A DNA stretch of 64,000 nt, from contig NZ_CP009451.1 in the NCBI RefSeq assembly GCF_000757825.1, forward strand, positions 124,001 to 188,000, given 5' to 3'. Made by a program: the position numbers and the translations under genes. This document shows, in pieces, positions 8,334-16,868 of this stretch. Under the pieces are notes generated by a model, which was not told the origin of the DNA, did not search any database, and was given only the letters and a program-made list of their open reading frames with translations. The DNA is from Cedecea neteri. GTDB taxonomy: Bacteria > Pseudomonadota > Gammaproteobacteria > Enterobacterales > Enterobacteriaceae. Numbering within the stretch: position 1 is the first letter of the stretch; each line of letters starts with the position of its first letter.

Positions 8334-9190
8334 GACGACCTCCGGGCAAAATGGTGGCTTAGTCGGTTAACGGCCAACACCACGGCTACGACTACAACGC
8401 CTGGGAACGTGGAGAGCCACCAGGCCGTCGCCAGATAGTTCCGGCCTTCGGCAATCAGTAAACCCCATTCCGGCGTCGGCGGCGGGGTGCCGTAACCCAG
8501 AAAACTCAGCGTAGAGAGCGCCAGAATAGCGGAGCCAAACTGCAGCGCGGCAAAGGCGAACACCGAGGTCAGCGCATTCGGCAAAATATGGCGCCAAAGC
8601 ACCTGCAGGAATGTGCCGCCGCTGCCGACGGCAGCCTCGACGTAATCGCTGTGACGAATACGAACCACTTCCGCACGGGCCAGGCGGGTAAAGTTGGCAA
8701 TCGACGTAATCCCGACGGCGATGGCCGCATTCACCGTGCCGAAACCAAGCAGAATAATAACGCTGAGCGAAAGCAGCAGGCCGGGGATCGCCAGCAGCAC
8801 GTCGACGCCGCGCATTAGCGCGTGTTCAGTCTTGCCTCCGGTTGCCCCGGCCAGGACGCCAAGTGCGGTCCCGACCACCAGGCCAAGCGCCACGGCCACC
8901 AGCGCGCCGGAAAGCGAGTGAGAAGCCCCCCAGACGATTCGCGCGTAGAGATCGCGCCCAAGCTGGTCGGTGCCCAGCCAGTGCCCGGCCTGGGGGGCAA
9001 GGCGCTGCGCACCCGGCACGCCTTCGGTAGGGCTCCACTGAGTAAACAGCGACGGGAACAGCGCCCAAAGTGCGACAATAATCAGCGTTAACCATGCCAG
9101 CCAAAGGCCGGGCTGAATGCTGGCGCGGAAGCCGGAGAACCGGCGCTCCGTCCGGCGCGGCAGCGGGGTATTGATATCAACGGTCGTCAT
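8330..9190 (-). CDS. ABC importer permease, DppC type
   Basis: Inner-membrane permease of 286 residues with an N-terminal cytoplasmic stretch, a first membrane segment near 25-50, and the BPD_transp_1 core. The EAA loop, ending near HILPNALTSV, contacts the ATPase. The segment HWLGTDQLGRDLYARIVWG is characteristic of the second permease of oligopeptide, nickel and opine importers. It overlaps both neighbours by 4 bases. Confidence 0.92.
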   Translation of the reverse strand: MTTVDINTPLPRRTERRFSGFRASIQPGLWLAWLTLIIVALWALFPSLFTQWSPTEGVPGAQRLAPQAGHWLGTDQLGRDLYARIVWGASHSLSGALVAVALGLVVGTALGVLAGATGGKTEHALMRGVDVLLAIPGLLLSLSVIILLGFGTVNAAIAVGITSIANFTRLARAEVVRIRHSDYVEAAVGSGGTFLQVLWRHILPNALTSVFAFAALQFGSAILALSTLSFLGYGTPPPTPEWGLLIAEGRNYLATAWWLSTFPGVVVVAVVLAVNRLSHHFARRSS

Positions 9191-10131
9191 GCGGTTACTC
9201 CCCGAATAGACTTCAGGCGCGGATCGAGCAGGGGATAAATCACATCCACCAGCAGGTTAATGACCACGAAGCTCAGGGCGGAAATCATCACCACCGCCTG
9301 CAGCACGGCGACGTCCTGATTATTCACCGCCCGCTGCGTCAGCTGTCCCAGGCCGTTAAGGCCAAAAACGGTTTCGGTGATAAGCGCCCCGGCAATCAGT
9401 TCACCCAGCAGCAAACCGGCCACGGTCAGCACCGGCAGCAGAGCGTTACGGGCAACGTGTCGCCACAGGACACCCGCGCGGCTGCCGCCTTTTGCGCGGG
9501 CAACGGCCACATAAGGCTGAGTCAGCACCTGGTCGATATTCCTCATCAGCAACTGGGCAAGCGGGGCGCTGATTGGCACAGCGAGCGTGGCGACCGGCAA
9601 AATGAGCCCCTGCCAGAAGCCGGGATTGATTACCGGAATCAGCCGCCAGTGGAAGGAAAACAGCTGGATTAACGCAATGCCGAGCCAGAAGGTCGGCACG
9701 GCGATAAACAGGGCCGGAAGGTTGGCAAACAACGTTCGAAGCCAGCGAAGCGGTGCGAGCGTGGAGGCCGCTGAAATACCGACGGCGAGAATAATCGCGG
9801 CGGCAAAACCCAGCCCGGCTAAGCGCAGCGTCGAAGGCAGATTGGCGGTAATCAGCTGGCTGACCGAAACGCCAGCCTCGATGGAATAGCCAAAATCACC
9901 GCGCAGCATATGGCCAAGCGTTGTCAGATACTGCTGCCACAGCGGGGTGCTTTCGCCGTAGATAACGCGCATCTCCTGAATCTGTTCCGCGCTAAGCCCA
10001 AGGTCAGGGTTCTGGAATTTGATCAGGATGGCGTCTCCTGGCAATAGCTGCAGAAGAATGAACGACACGCTATAGGCCGCCCACAGTACCAGCAACGCCT
10101 GGGCAGTGCGCCCGGCCAGATAACGTGTCAT
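9187..10131 (-). CDS. ABC importer permease, DppB type
   Basis: Inner-membrane permease of 314 residues, partner of the DppC-type subunit. It has the DppB N-terminal membrane helix (MTRYLAGRTAQALLVLWAAY), the region LLPGDAILIKFQNP facing the periplasm, and the EAA loop around RAGVLWRHVARNALLPVLTV. It starts 9 bases after the substrate-binding protein and overlaps the next permease by 4 bases. Confidence 0.92.
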   Translation of the reverse strand: MTRYLAGRTAQALLVLWAAYSVSFILLQLLPGDAILIKFQNPDLGLSAEQIQEMRVIYGESTPLWQQYLTTLGHMLRGDFGYSIEAGVSVSQLITANLPSTLRLAGLGFAAAIILAVGISAASTLAPLRWLRTLFANLPALFIAVPTFWLGIALIQLFSFHWRLIPVINPGFWQGLILPVATLAVPISAPLAQLLMRNIDQVLTQPYVAVARAKGGSRAGVLWRHVARNALLPVLTVAGLLLGELIAGALITETVFGLNGLGQLTQRAVNNQDVAVLQAVVMISALSFVVINLLVDVIYPLLDPRLKSIRGVTA

Positions 10132-10140
10132 GGCTACCCC

Positions 10141-11766
10141 TTAGTGTTTTTCAAGCCAGGCGGCGTAGAACGAAGGGCGGCCCACGGCTTCAAAGGCAAC
10201 GCCCTTCAGCCACGGCGCACCGGCAAAGACCTGTGGCTCTTCAAAAATCGGGATCACGTAGGCCTGGTCAATCAGATAACGCTGGGCGTCACCTGCCAGC
10301 ACGAGACGCTTTTGCGGATCGACTTCGGACGAAATCCCGACGAGCAGGGCGTTCAGCTTGTCATCGCTAAACTGCGAGGTAGCGCTGAGCCCGCCTTTTT
10401 GCAGCAGGGCATCGCGGTTGGCCGGATGGAACTGACTTTTAATCACGTCCGGATCGGCACGGCCCACTTCGATAACGTTAACCCCGGTTTTCTGCGGATT
10501 GTTGGTATCCAGCACCCGGCTACCGGCATCCCCGGCGCGCACGCTAAGGCCAACGCCGATTTGCTTCCACTGCTGGGCAACCAGCTGTAAAACCTCTTTA
10601 TTCTGCGGCTGCGGTAGGGATTCATAGATGGTCAGCGCCAGCGGTTTACCGTCTTTCTCGCGAATACCGTTGCTGCCTTTTTTCCAGCCGGCGTCATCAA
10701 GCAGCTTATTCGCCAGCGTCGGGTCATATTTCAGCTTATCGCGCAGGTCAACGTACCCGGCGGCGGTGCTGGCAATCACCGAGGTGGCCACCGGATAGTT
10801 AGCTGAGAACAGGGTGTCAACAACCTGCTGAGCGTTGGTGCCGTGCAGCAGCGCCTGGCGGACTTTGACGTCGGCTACCAACGGGTTATCCGGGCGCAGC
10901 GCAATGCCGTCGTTCACGCCCCGGGTGGGTGCCGCGTAGACAGGGAACTTCTGGTCGGTGGCCTGCTTCTCATCGTAGGCCTGTACCTGACGAATAAAGT
11001 CGGCCTGGCCCGCCAGCAGCGCGCCAATGCGCACGCTGTCTTCAGGCGTGACCAGGATCTTGATGCCGTCGAGGTTGGCTGGCCCCTGCTGCGGACTGTT
11101 TTTCGGCCCCCACTGGTAGTCTTTGCGGGCAACTAAATCCACTTCGCGGCCCAGGGTTTCGTTTTGCACCACGAACGGCCCGGAGCCGATGATATTGCGG
11201 GCATCGCCCAGTTCATCAAAGTTACGTGCCAGCGTTTTCAGCGAAACCAGGCCTGAGCCGATGGTCGCGGTGCCCTGTAAAAAGCCCGGAGACGGCTTTT
11301 TAAAGAAGAACTTCACCGTCAGAGGGTCGATAACTTCGCTGTGGTCATAGTTGTTGATGACTTCGGAAACCGGCAGGCGCAGGGCTTTATTGCCGAGGCC
11401 GTAGGTATCAAAGTTTTTGGCTACCGCGTTGGCGTCCAGCGGGGTACCGTCGGAGAACGTTACGCCCGGCCGCAGTTTGAAGGTGTATTCGGTTTTATCC
11501 GCGTTGCTGGTCCACGATTCGGCAATCCACGGCTCAACTTCCAGCGTTTTAGGGTTCTGCCAGGTCAATTTGTCGGTGACCTGGTTCAGGATCCCGCCGT
11601 TGGGGTAGAAGCCTCCGGCCGGAGGGTAAAGGTTGGTGTGAGCCTGTTGTTCCAGGTAGACCAATTCGCCGCCTTTGATCGGGGCGGCGCTGGTGCTGAA
11701 AGCAGCAAAGGCTGCTGCTAATGCCAGCCCGCGAGCGATAGCGGTCTGGCGAGGCGATGATGGCAT
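10141..11766 (-). CDS. Periplasmic substrate-binding protein, KPN_01854-like
   Basis: A 541-residue SBP_bac_5-family protein (DppA/OppA fold) with a signal peptide of about 27 residues ending in FSTSAAPIKGG. The mature protein shows the family landmarks YTFKLRPGVTFSDGTP and DVKVRQALLHG. It is the first gene of the reverse operon and I associate it with the KPN_01854 family found beside the KPN_01858 monooxygenase. The ATG follows AAAGGAT, a good Shine-Dalgarno, which is embedded in the long inverted repeat at 11773-11844. The ligand is unknown; the family takes peptides, opines, glutathione and other amino-acid-like solutes. Confidence 0.88.
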   Translation of the reverse strand: MPSSPRQTAIARGLALAAAFAAFSTSAAPIKGGELVYLEQQAHTNLYPPAGGFYPNGGILNQVTDKLTWQNPKTLEVEPWIAESWTSNADKTEYTFKLRPGVTFSDGTPLDANAVAKNFDTYGLGNKALRLPVSEVINNYDHSEVIDPLTVKFFFKKPSPGFLQGTATIGSGLVSLKTLARNFDELGDARNIIGSGPFVVQNETLGREVDLVARKDYQWGPKNSPQQGPANLDGIKILVTPEDSVRIGALLAGQADFIRQVQAYDEKQATDQKFPVYAAPTRGVNDGIALRPDNPLVADVKVRQALLHGTNAQQVVDTLFSANYPVATSVIASTAAGYVDLRDKLKYDPTLANKLLDDAGWKKGSNGIREKDGKPLALTIYESLPQPQNKEVLQLVAQQWKQIGVGLSVRAGDAGSRVLDTNNPQKTGVNVIEVGRADPDVIKSQFHPANRDALLQKGGLSATSQFSDDKLNALLVGISSEVDPQKRLVLAGDAQRYLIDQAYVIPIFEEPQVFAGAPWLKGVAFEAVGRPSFYAAWLEKH

Positions 11767-11772
11767 GGTGTT

Positions 11773-11844
11773 ATCCTTTATTGTCTGATTGTTAGTAGCG
11801 CACGCAGCGCCTTGAAACTCATAACAACTCAGGCAATAAAGGAT
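11773..11844 (-). promoter_or_regulatory. Long inverted repeat covering the ribosome-binding site of the transporter operon
   Basis: Arms at 11773-11794 and 11822-11844 are inverted copies with one mismatch and one single-base bulge. The outer 11 bp (ATCCTTTATTG with CAATAAAGGAT) are perfect, followed by one mismatch, 4 more pairs, a bulge and 6 more pairs. About 27 bases form the loop. In the reverse-strand mRNA the 3' arm contains the AAAGGAT Shine-Dalgarno of the substrate-binding protein, which would be masked by the hairpin. The same sequence could instead be a pair of inverted operators. Confidence 0.7.
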
Positions 11845-11884
11845 GAGAACGAAGAAAATCTACTAACGATTGTTGAAAATCGAC

Positions 11885-12124
11885 TTAACGCAAATAGGTG
11901 GCTGGCCGTCTGTGGGTGACCGCATGATGGTGTTCCCGGAAATCATCAGCGGAATCTTCTGCCGCCTGGCGCAGTTCATCGCTGTCTGCCTGGTGGCTAA
12001 GCTGAATATCGATATCTTTCACCACGAAGTATTCGTGCCCGTGACGCTCGGCCAGGGTCTGTCCGGAGAAAAGTGCGGTCACAATTAATAACAGGATAAT
12101 GCTCAGCTGATTTTTTAGTGCCAT
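11885..12124 (-). CDS. yncJ: YncJ-like small periplasmic protein (DUF2554)
   Basis: A 79-residue protein with a signal peptide (about 1-25, cleaved after TLA) and a mature part resembling E. coli YncJ, recognisable by the HGHEYFVVKDIDIQLSHQAD segment and the following DSDELRQAAEDSA. Function is unknown in E. coli; expression there has been linked to envelope stress, but I see nothing in the sequence that confirms this. It is monocistronic. Confidence 0.85.
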   Translation of the reverse strand: MALKNQLSIILLLIVTALFSGQTLAERHGHEYFVVKDIDIQLSHQADSDELRQAAEDSADDFREHHHAVTHRRPATYLR

Positions 12125-12296
12125 CTTGTCGCGCCTCGTGTGTGTTTTTCCTTGTACGGAACGTGGCTACTCTAGCGATAATCCCGTCGCGGAACTATTC
12201 GACTTATCAAAAGTGAGTTAAAGGTTTGTCAGCAAGGTAAAAGCGGGAAAGGAAGTTGTTTTGTTGCGCTGCGGTTAACCTGAGGTGTGCAGGGAG

Positions 12297-12313
12297 GCCG
12301 CCGTAAAGGCGGC
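12297..12313 (-). terminator. Short GC hairpin after azlCD
   Basis: GCCGCC and GGCGGC pair around a 5-base loop seven bases beyond the azlD stop. There is no T-run on the reverse strand, so termination is only suggested by position. Confidence 0.35.
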
Positions 12314-12320
12314 AGCCCGA

Positions 12321-12644
12321 TCAGTGAATACCCGCCAGACGCAGGAGCGCCGTCACCAGCGCGGCGGCAATAATCACGAAGATCAGCGGTACCTTGCGCC
12401 AGGCGAGGAACACCGCCACGGCCACGCCTGCAAACCTGGCGTACCCTGCGAAATGAGAGCCTTCAAAAAACGTGGTCGCCAGGGCGACGGAAAACAGCAG
12501 GGTGGTCGCCCCGTCGTTAAGCAGCTTTTGTGCACGGTCGGACAGCGCCATCTTGTTGCCAAGCTTCGCGCCGGTAAAACGCATCAGCCACGTTCCCGCA
12601 GACAGCACGGCCAGCCCGGCAAGCACGGTAAGGGTATAGGTCAT
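12321..12644 (-). CDS. azlD: AzlD-family amino-acid export subunit
   Basis: Small membrane protein of 107 residues with about four hydrophobic segments, typical of AzlD/YgaH, the small partner of AzlC in branched-chain amino-acid (and analogue) export. The motif TWLMRFTGAKLG and the charged loop AWRKVPLIFV fit the family. The start overlaps the azlC stop by one base, so the pair is co-translated. Confidence 0.88.
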   Translation of the reverse strand: MTYTLTVLAGLAVLSAGTWLMRFTGAKLGNKMALSDRAQKLLNDGATTLLFSVALATTFFEGSHFAGYARFAGVAVAVFLAWRKVPLIFVIIAAALVTALLRLAGIH

Positions 12645-13306
12645 TATTTTTTCCTCGCCAGCAGGCCTAACATGGAAAGCAGCACCGGCAGCCCAACGGG
12701 AGCAAAAGGCGTGGCGGCCAGTGAAATAGCTGCCCCGGTTGAGGCGCGAACCAGCGTGGTACGGCTTTTAAAGGCCGGAATAACCAGCGCCAGCAGAATA
12801 GCCGGGAAAACCGCGTCCAGCCCGATAACTTCCGGCGAAGGAAGCAGGCTGCCTACCGCCGCGCCGAGCAGGGTTCCCGCAGGCCAGAAAAGTGCGACAC
12901 CCGCGCCGCAGAGCCAGTAGGCGGCTTTGCGTTTTTCAGGCGTGGCCTGAGACAGGCCGAAAACGACGCTCTCGTCGTTCATGATATGGCAGCCCAGGAG
13001 GCTTAGCAGGCGTGTGCCCACCAGTTCCCGTACGGCGACGCCAAACGGAATATGCCTGGCGTTAACCAGCAGGCCAGCCATCGCGGCCGCAAAAGGATTA
13101 CCGCCGCTGGCGATAATGCCGATAAACATAAATTCGGATGCCCCCGCCAGCACCACAAAAGAGGCCAGCACCGGCAGCCAGAGCGGGAAGCCGTAGGCCA
13201 TCGCGAGTGAGCCGTAAGAAACGCCCACGACGCCGACGGCGAGGCAGACGAGGAAAATGGCTTTTTTGGTGTCTCCGGGCAGGGTGCGGAGGTGGGCGCG
13301 CATCAT
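12644..13306 (-). CDS. azlC: AzlC-family amino-acid exporter
   Basis: Inner-membrane protein of about 220 residues with several hydrophobic segments, of the AzlC/YgaZ family that exports branched-chain amino acids together with AzlD. Landmarks are LAGASEFMFIGIIASGG and the NARHIPFGVAVR segment corresponding to the family's conserved N/D-RH motif. The reading frame is open upstream to 13363, but the methionine pair at 13306/13303 precedes the conserved part (MMRAHLRTLPGDTKKA), so I start there. The divergent regulator and shared palindromic sites suggest local control. Confidence 0.88.
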   Translation of the reverse strand: MMRAHLRTLPGDTKKAIFLVCLAVGVVGVSYGSLAMAYGFPLWLPVLASFVVLAGASEFMFIGIIASGGNPFAAAMAGLLVNARHIPFGVAVRELVGTRLLSLLGCHIMNDESVVFGLSQATPEKRKAAYWLCGAGVALFWPAGTLLGAAVGSLLPSPEVIGLDAVFPAILLALVIPAFKSRTTLVRASTGAAISLAATPFAPVGLPVLLSMLGLLARKK

Positions 13307-13322
13307 GTAATGGTTTCCATAT

Positions 13323-13397
13323 CGAACGAAATCGCCATTATAATGACCGCAATCTGCTACCATATCAAGCGAACGAATCGTTCATTTTATCGAACAG
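13323..13397. promoter_or_regulatory. Probable operator region between azlC and its regulator
   Basis: A 13-base palindrome at 13371-13383, GAACGA-A-TCGTTC, is flanked by further half-sites: CGAACGA at 13323-13329 and ATCGAACAG near 13389-13397. All lie in the 102 bases between the two divergent starts. The last half-site touches the regulator's leader, which fits autoregulation by the XRE protein. Confidence 0.6.
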
Positions 13398-13408
13398 TGG
13401 GGAGTTTA

Positions 13409-13957
13409 ATGACTCAGCCAATAGACACTATAGCCAGAAGCCTGGCACGGGAGCGCGGGCGCGCAGGGCTGTCGCTGGCGGAAGTGGCCCGCAGGGCCGG
13501 TATTGCAAAATCCACGCTCTCGCAGCTGGAAGCGGGAAACGGTAATCCTAGCCTGGAGACGCTATGGGCGCTGTGCGTGGCGCTGAATATTCCCTTTGCC
13601 ACGCTGCTGGAGCCACAAAGCGCCAGAACGCAGATTATTCGCCGGGGAGAAGGCAGCCGCATTTCCGCCGAGCAGGCCAACTATGTGGCTATTTTACTGG
13701 CAAGCTGCCCGCCGGGCGTGCGTCGGGATATCTATCTGGTTGAAGCGCAGCCGGGCACACCGAGGCTTTCGGAGCCGCATCCGCCGGGCTCGGTGGAGCA
13801 TATGATTGTGACGCAGGGGCGGGCGCTGGTCGGCCTGACCGAGTCGGCAGAAGAGCTGGCGGTTGGCGACTATATTTGTTACCCGGCGGACCAGCCGCAT
13901 ATTTTTCGCGCGCTGGAGCCGGACACGATGGCCATCATGGTGGCGGAGCAGAATTAA
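13409..13957 (+). CDS. XRE-family regulator with cupin domain
   Basis: A 182-residue regulator: an N-terminal helix-turn-helix (about 10-65; recognition part GIAKSTLSQLEAGNGNPSLE) and a C-terminal cupin sensor (about 75-180; HPPGSVEHMIVTQGRALVG and CYPADQPHIFRALEPD). The ATG at 13409 follows GGGGAG. A longer frame starts at 13292, but its extra residues would read through the operator region and lack family character. Its position opposite azlCD makes it the likely repressor or activator of that exporter. Confidence 0.9.
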   Translation: MTQPIDTIARSLARERGRAGLSLAEVARRAGIAKSTLSQLEAGNGNPSLETLWALCVALNIPFATLLEPQSARTQIIRRGEGSRISAEQANYVAILLASCPPGVRRDIYLVEAQPGTPRLSEPHPPGSVEHMIVTQGRALVGLTESAEELAVGDYICYPADQPHIFRALEPDTMAIMVAEQN

Positions 13958-13966
13958 CGCCGGACG

Positions 13967-13996
13967 CGGGCTGCCTCTTTAGGACAGCCCGTTTTC
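13967..13996 (+). terminator. Terminator after the XRE-cupin gene
   Basis: A 7-bp perfect stem, CGGGCTG with CAGCCCG, and an 11-base loop are followed by TTTTC. It lies between two convergent genes and probably ends the regulator transcript. Confidence 0.75.
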
Positions 13997-13997
13997 A

Positions 13998-14327
13998 TTA
14001 ATGGGCCACGGATTTGGAGAAGAGGTTAATCACCAGCACGCCAAGAATAATCAGCGCCAAGCCCGCCAGCGCAGGCCAGTCGAGCTTTTGCCCGAGGAAA
14101 AGCCAGCCAATCATGCCGATTAACACGATCCCCGCGCCGGACCAGATGGCGTAAATGATCCCGGTTGGGATAGTGCGCATGGTTATCGACAGCGCATAAA
14201 AAGCGACCGCATAGAACAGGACGGTGACGACGCTGGGCCACAGTCGGCTGAAACCATCGGAAAGTTTTAAAGCGGTGGTAGCAATCACTTCGGCAACGAT
14301 TGCGAGAATAAGCCAGCTGTAGGTCAT
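13998..14327 (-). CDS. emrE: EmrE-type small multidrug resistance transporter
   Basis: A 109-residue SMR protein with four membrane helices. The proton/drug-binding glutamate is Glu13 in AEVIATTALK, and IPTGIIYAIWSGAGIVLI and the end INLLF/INLFSKS region match EmrE (110 residues) rather than the guanidinium exporter Gdx/SugE. It works as an antiparallel dimer exchanging protons for quaternary cations. No regulator or riboswitch was recognised upstream. Confidence 0.9.
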   Translation of the reverse strand: MTYSWLILAIVAEVIATTALKLSDGFSRLWPSVVTVLFYAVAFYALSITMRTIPTGIIYAIWSGAGIVLIGMIGWLFLGQKLDWPALAGLALIILGVLVINLFSKSVAH

Positions 14328-14498
14328 GTTCGGTTGTATCCAGTGGTGAACGGCGGTTGCGGAGCGCTATTTTGACCTGGCGCCGATTTTTTCGAAAGAC
14401 AGGAAAACGAAAAGGTTTATAGATACTCCCGCTGTGTTTATGGGCTGTTTAATTTGTTAAATGTCGAGTGTTATGCTGGTTAAAAGGTTAAGTGCCAG

Positions 14499-14526
14499 TT
14501 TATTTATGGTTTAAATCATAAATAAA
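14499..14526. repeat. AT-rich inverted repeat upstream of nfrB
   Basis: TTTATTTATG and CATAAATAAA form a perfect 10-bp dyad around GTTTAAAT, about 114 bases before nfrB. The 312-base gap 14328-14639 otherwise shows only AT-rich sequence; no ORF or clear -35/-10 pair was found. It could be a nucleoid-protein or regulator site. Confidence 0.45.
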
Positions 14527-14639
14527 TAAAATATTGCGCTTTATAGGAATATTCTGTTCGCCTATGATACCGGTAACATCGACGGTAGCGGCGGAAAGTG
14601 AGCGGCGCCATGAATGATAATTAACCCCTGGGGTGAGGC

Positions 14640-16868
14640 ATGGATTGGTGGGTAGATTACTTCTCAGGCTATCTGTATGGCGTAAAAGTAATCGCGATTG
14701 GGTTGGCTATTTTGATGTTTATCAGTGGAATAGACGATCTGTTTATTGATGCTGTGTACTGGTTTCGTCGCGTCTGGCGCGCCTGTACCGTATACCGCCG
14801 TCACCCACATTTAGGTTACAAGGCGCTTTATCAGCCTGCGGAAAAGCCGCTTGCAATAATGGTGCCGGCCTGGAATGAAAACGGCGTAATAGGCAAAATG
14901 GTGAGTCTTGCGGCCGCCTCGATCGATTACGAAAACTATCATATTTTTATTGGCACCTATCCAAACGACCCGAATACCCAGCGCGACGTGGATGAGGTGT
15001 GTGCGCGTTATCCCAACGTGCATAAGGTGGTTTGCGCGCGCCCAGGCCCAACCAGCAAAGCTGACTGTCTGAATAACATCCTCGATGCTATTTTGCAGTT
15101 TGAACGCAGCGCCCGTTTTTCCTTCTCAGGCTTTATTCTGCACGATGCCGAAGACGTTATTTCACCGCTGGAGCTTCGGCTTTTCAACTATCTGGTTGGC
15201 CGTAAAGATCTGATTCAACTTCCTGTCTACCCGCTTGAGCGCGGCTGGACACACTTTACCAGCTTGAGCTATCTGGACGAGTTCTCCGAGCTGCACGGTA
15301 AAGATGTGCCGGTTCGTGAGGCGCTGGCGGGCCAGGTCCCCAGCGCAGGCGTGGGAACCTGTTTCAGCCGCAGGGCCGTGCTCGCGCTGCTGGCAGACGG
15401 GGACGGCATCGCCTTTGACGTGCAAAGCCTGACCGAGGAATACGACATCGGTTTTCGCCTGCGTCAAAAGGGCATGACCGAGATTTTCTGTCGCTTTCCG
15501 GTAGTGGACGGTGCAGAACTGTCCGGCAAACCGTTCGGCCAGCGTCGACGTACCTCTACCGTGCTTTCCGTGCGCAAATATTTTCCGGATACCTTTGGCG
15601 CGGCGGTACGGCAGAAGTCACGCTGGATAATCGGCATTGTTTTTCAGGGTTTCAAAACGCAACGCTGGAGTACGAGCCGGACGCTGAACTATTTCCTGTG
15701 GCGCGACAGAAAGGGCGGCATTGCCAACTTTCTTGCTTTTGGCGCCATGCTGGTAGCGATGCAACTCGGGGCGCTGTGGGTTTATCAGCATACCGTGGAT
15801 GACGCCTGGCAGTTTATGTCGATATTCTGCTGCGACGAGTGGTTCACCGTGCTGCTGTGGGCCAACGTCTGCCTGTTAGCTAATCGCGTTGTGCAGAGGA
15901 TTATTTTTGTCAGCGGGTATTACGGGCTGTGGCAGGGACTGATGTGCGTGCCGCGCCTGTTCTGGGGTTGTCTTATCAATTTTGCGGCTAACTGCCGGGC
16001 CATTCGGTTGGTGATTCAGCACGGCGATCCGCGCCGCGTGGCGTGGCATAAAACAACCCATGACTTCCCTCGCGTGGTCACCCGGAATGCAGCCCTGCGT
16101 CCGCTGGGCGAGATTCTGGTGGCGCGGGGAATGATTAGCCAGACGCAGCTTGATGAAGCCATCCAGCAGCGCATCCCAGGGCTAAAGCTCGGCGGCAGCC
16201 TGGTGAAGAGCGGCGTCATCAATACCCTGCAGCTTGCCGAGGCGCTGGCCGAACAGGCGGGAGTGCCGATGGTGCGCATGGACAGCCGTTGCCTCGATAA
16301 GCGACTTATTGCCGGGCTGCCTTCTGGGGTAGCCCGACACTACGCCGTGCTGCCGCTGCGCGAAGAGCCTGACAGGCTGGTGCTTGCTAGTGAGAGCCCT
16401 CTGGATCCCGTTTCACTGGCGGCGCTGGCGCGTAAGGCTGGACGGCCGGTGCGCTACGTTATCGTCCCGCGAGGTGAGGTTGTGGTTGGGCTCCGGCACT
16501 GGTACGGCGACCCGCAAAACAACGAGCAGTTTGCTTTGCTTTCCCGCGCGGCGGCGGCAGGAATGTTGACCCCGCAGCGGGCCGAAGCGCTGTGGCATGA
16601 ATATGTTTCCGGGCAGATTCTGTTTGCTGAAGTGCTGATAACCGAAAGTTATCTGGATGACGCGGTGCTGAAAGCGGTGCTGCTGCGCCATGAGCGCAGT
16701 GAGATGCAGTTTGGAGAATTCCTGGTGCAGGAAGGCGTGGTCAGCCAGCGGGTGGTCGATCATGCACTGAAACAGCAAAAAAAGCTGCAGCCTTCGCTGA
16801 ACAGGCTGATGCACAACGCCGGGCTGAGCAGTCTGCAGATCTCCAGCCTTATTGGAGAATTAACGTGA
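14640..16868 (+). CDS. nfrB: NfrB-type glycosyltransferase with MshEN (cyclic-di-GMP) domain
   Basis: A 742-residue inner-membrane protein, nearly the length of E. coli NfrB (745). Order: membrane helix about 14-40; family 2 glycosyltransferase domain with PAWNENGVIGKM (76-87), TSKADCLN (138-145), HDAEDV (168-173), EEYDIGFRLRQKG and the RQKSRW product-binding motif; membrane segments around 360-385 and 395-455; C-terminal MshEN/GspE-N region (about 480-620) resembling known cyclic-di-GMP binders. In E. coli NfrB helps make the N4 glycan receptor and depends on cyclic-di-GMP. It overlaps the next gene by 4 bases. Confidence 0.93.
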   Translation: MDWWVDYFSGYLYGVKVIAIGLAILMFISGIDDLFIDAVYWFRRVWRACTVYRRHPHLGYKALYQPAEKPLAIMVPAWNENGVIGKMVSLAAASIDYENYHIFIGTYPNDPNTQRDVDEVCARYPNVHKVVCARPGPTSKADCLNNILDAILQFERSARFSFSGFILHDAEDVISPLELRLFNYLVGRKDLIQLPVYPLERGWTHFTSLSYLDEFSELHGKDVPVREALAGQVPSAGVGTCFSRRAVLALLADGDGIAFDVQSLTEEYDIGFRLRQKGMTEIFCRFPVVDGAELSGKPFGQRRRTSTVLSVRKYFPDTFGAAVRQKSRWIIGIVFQGFKTQRWSTSRTLNYFLWRDRKGGIANFLAFGAMLVAMQLGALWVYQHTVDDAWQFMSIFCCDEWFTVLLWANVCLLANRVVQRIIFVSGYYGLWQGLMCVPRLFWGCLINFAANCRAIRLVIQHGDPRRVAWHKTTHDFPRVVTRNAALRPLGEILVARGMISQTQLDEAIQQRIPGLKLGGSLVKSGVINTLQLAEALAEQAGVPMVRMDSRCLDKRLIAGLPSGVARHYAVLPLREEPDRLVLASESPLDPVSLAALARKAGRPVRYVIVPRGEVVVGLRHWYGDPQNNEQFALLSRAAAAGMLTPQRAEALWHEYVSGQILFAEVLITESYLDDAVLKAVLLRHERSEMQFGEFLVQEGVVSQRVVDHALKQQKKLQPSLNRLMHNAGLSSLQISSLIGELT

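Noticed and set aside
12285..12920. 211-codon plus-strand frame across azlD and azlC
   Set aside because: Covers two conserved reverse-strand genes that overlap by one base; its translation is a low-complexity shadow.
13292..13408. 39-codon N-terminal extension of the XRE-cupin regulator
   Set aside because: It would run through the palindromic operator and lacks a ribosome site; the ATG at 13409 follows GGGGAG.
13998..14327. Guanidine-riboswitch-controlled Gdx/SugE transporter
   Set aside because: Sequence signatures match EmrE and no guanidine-I aptamer motif is visible upstream.
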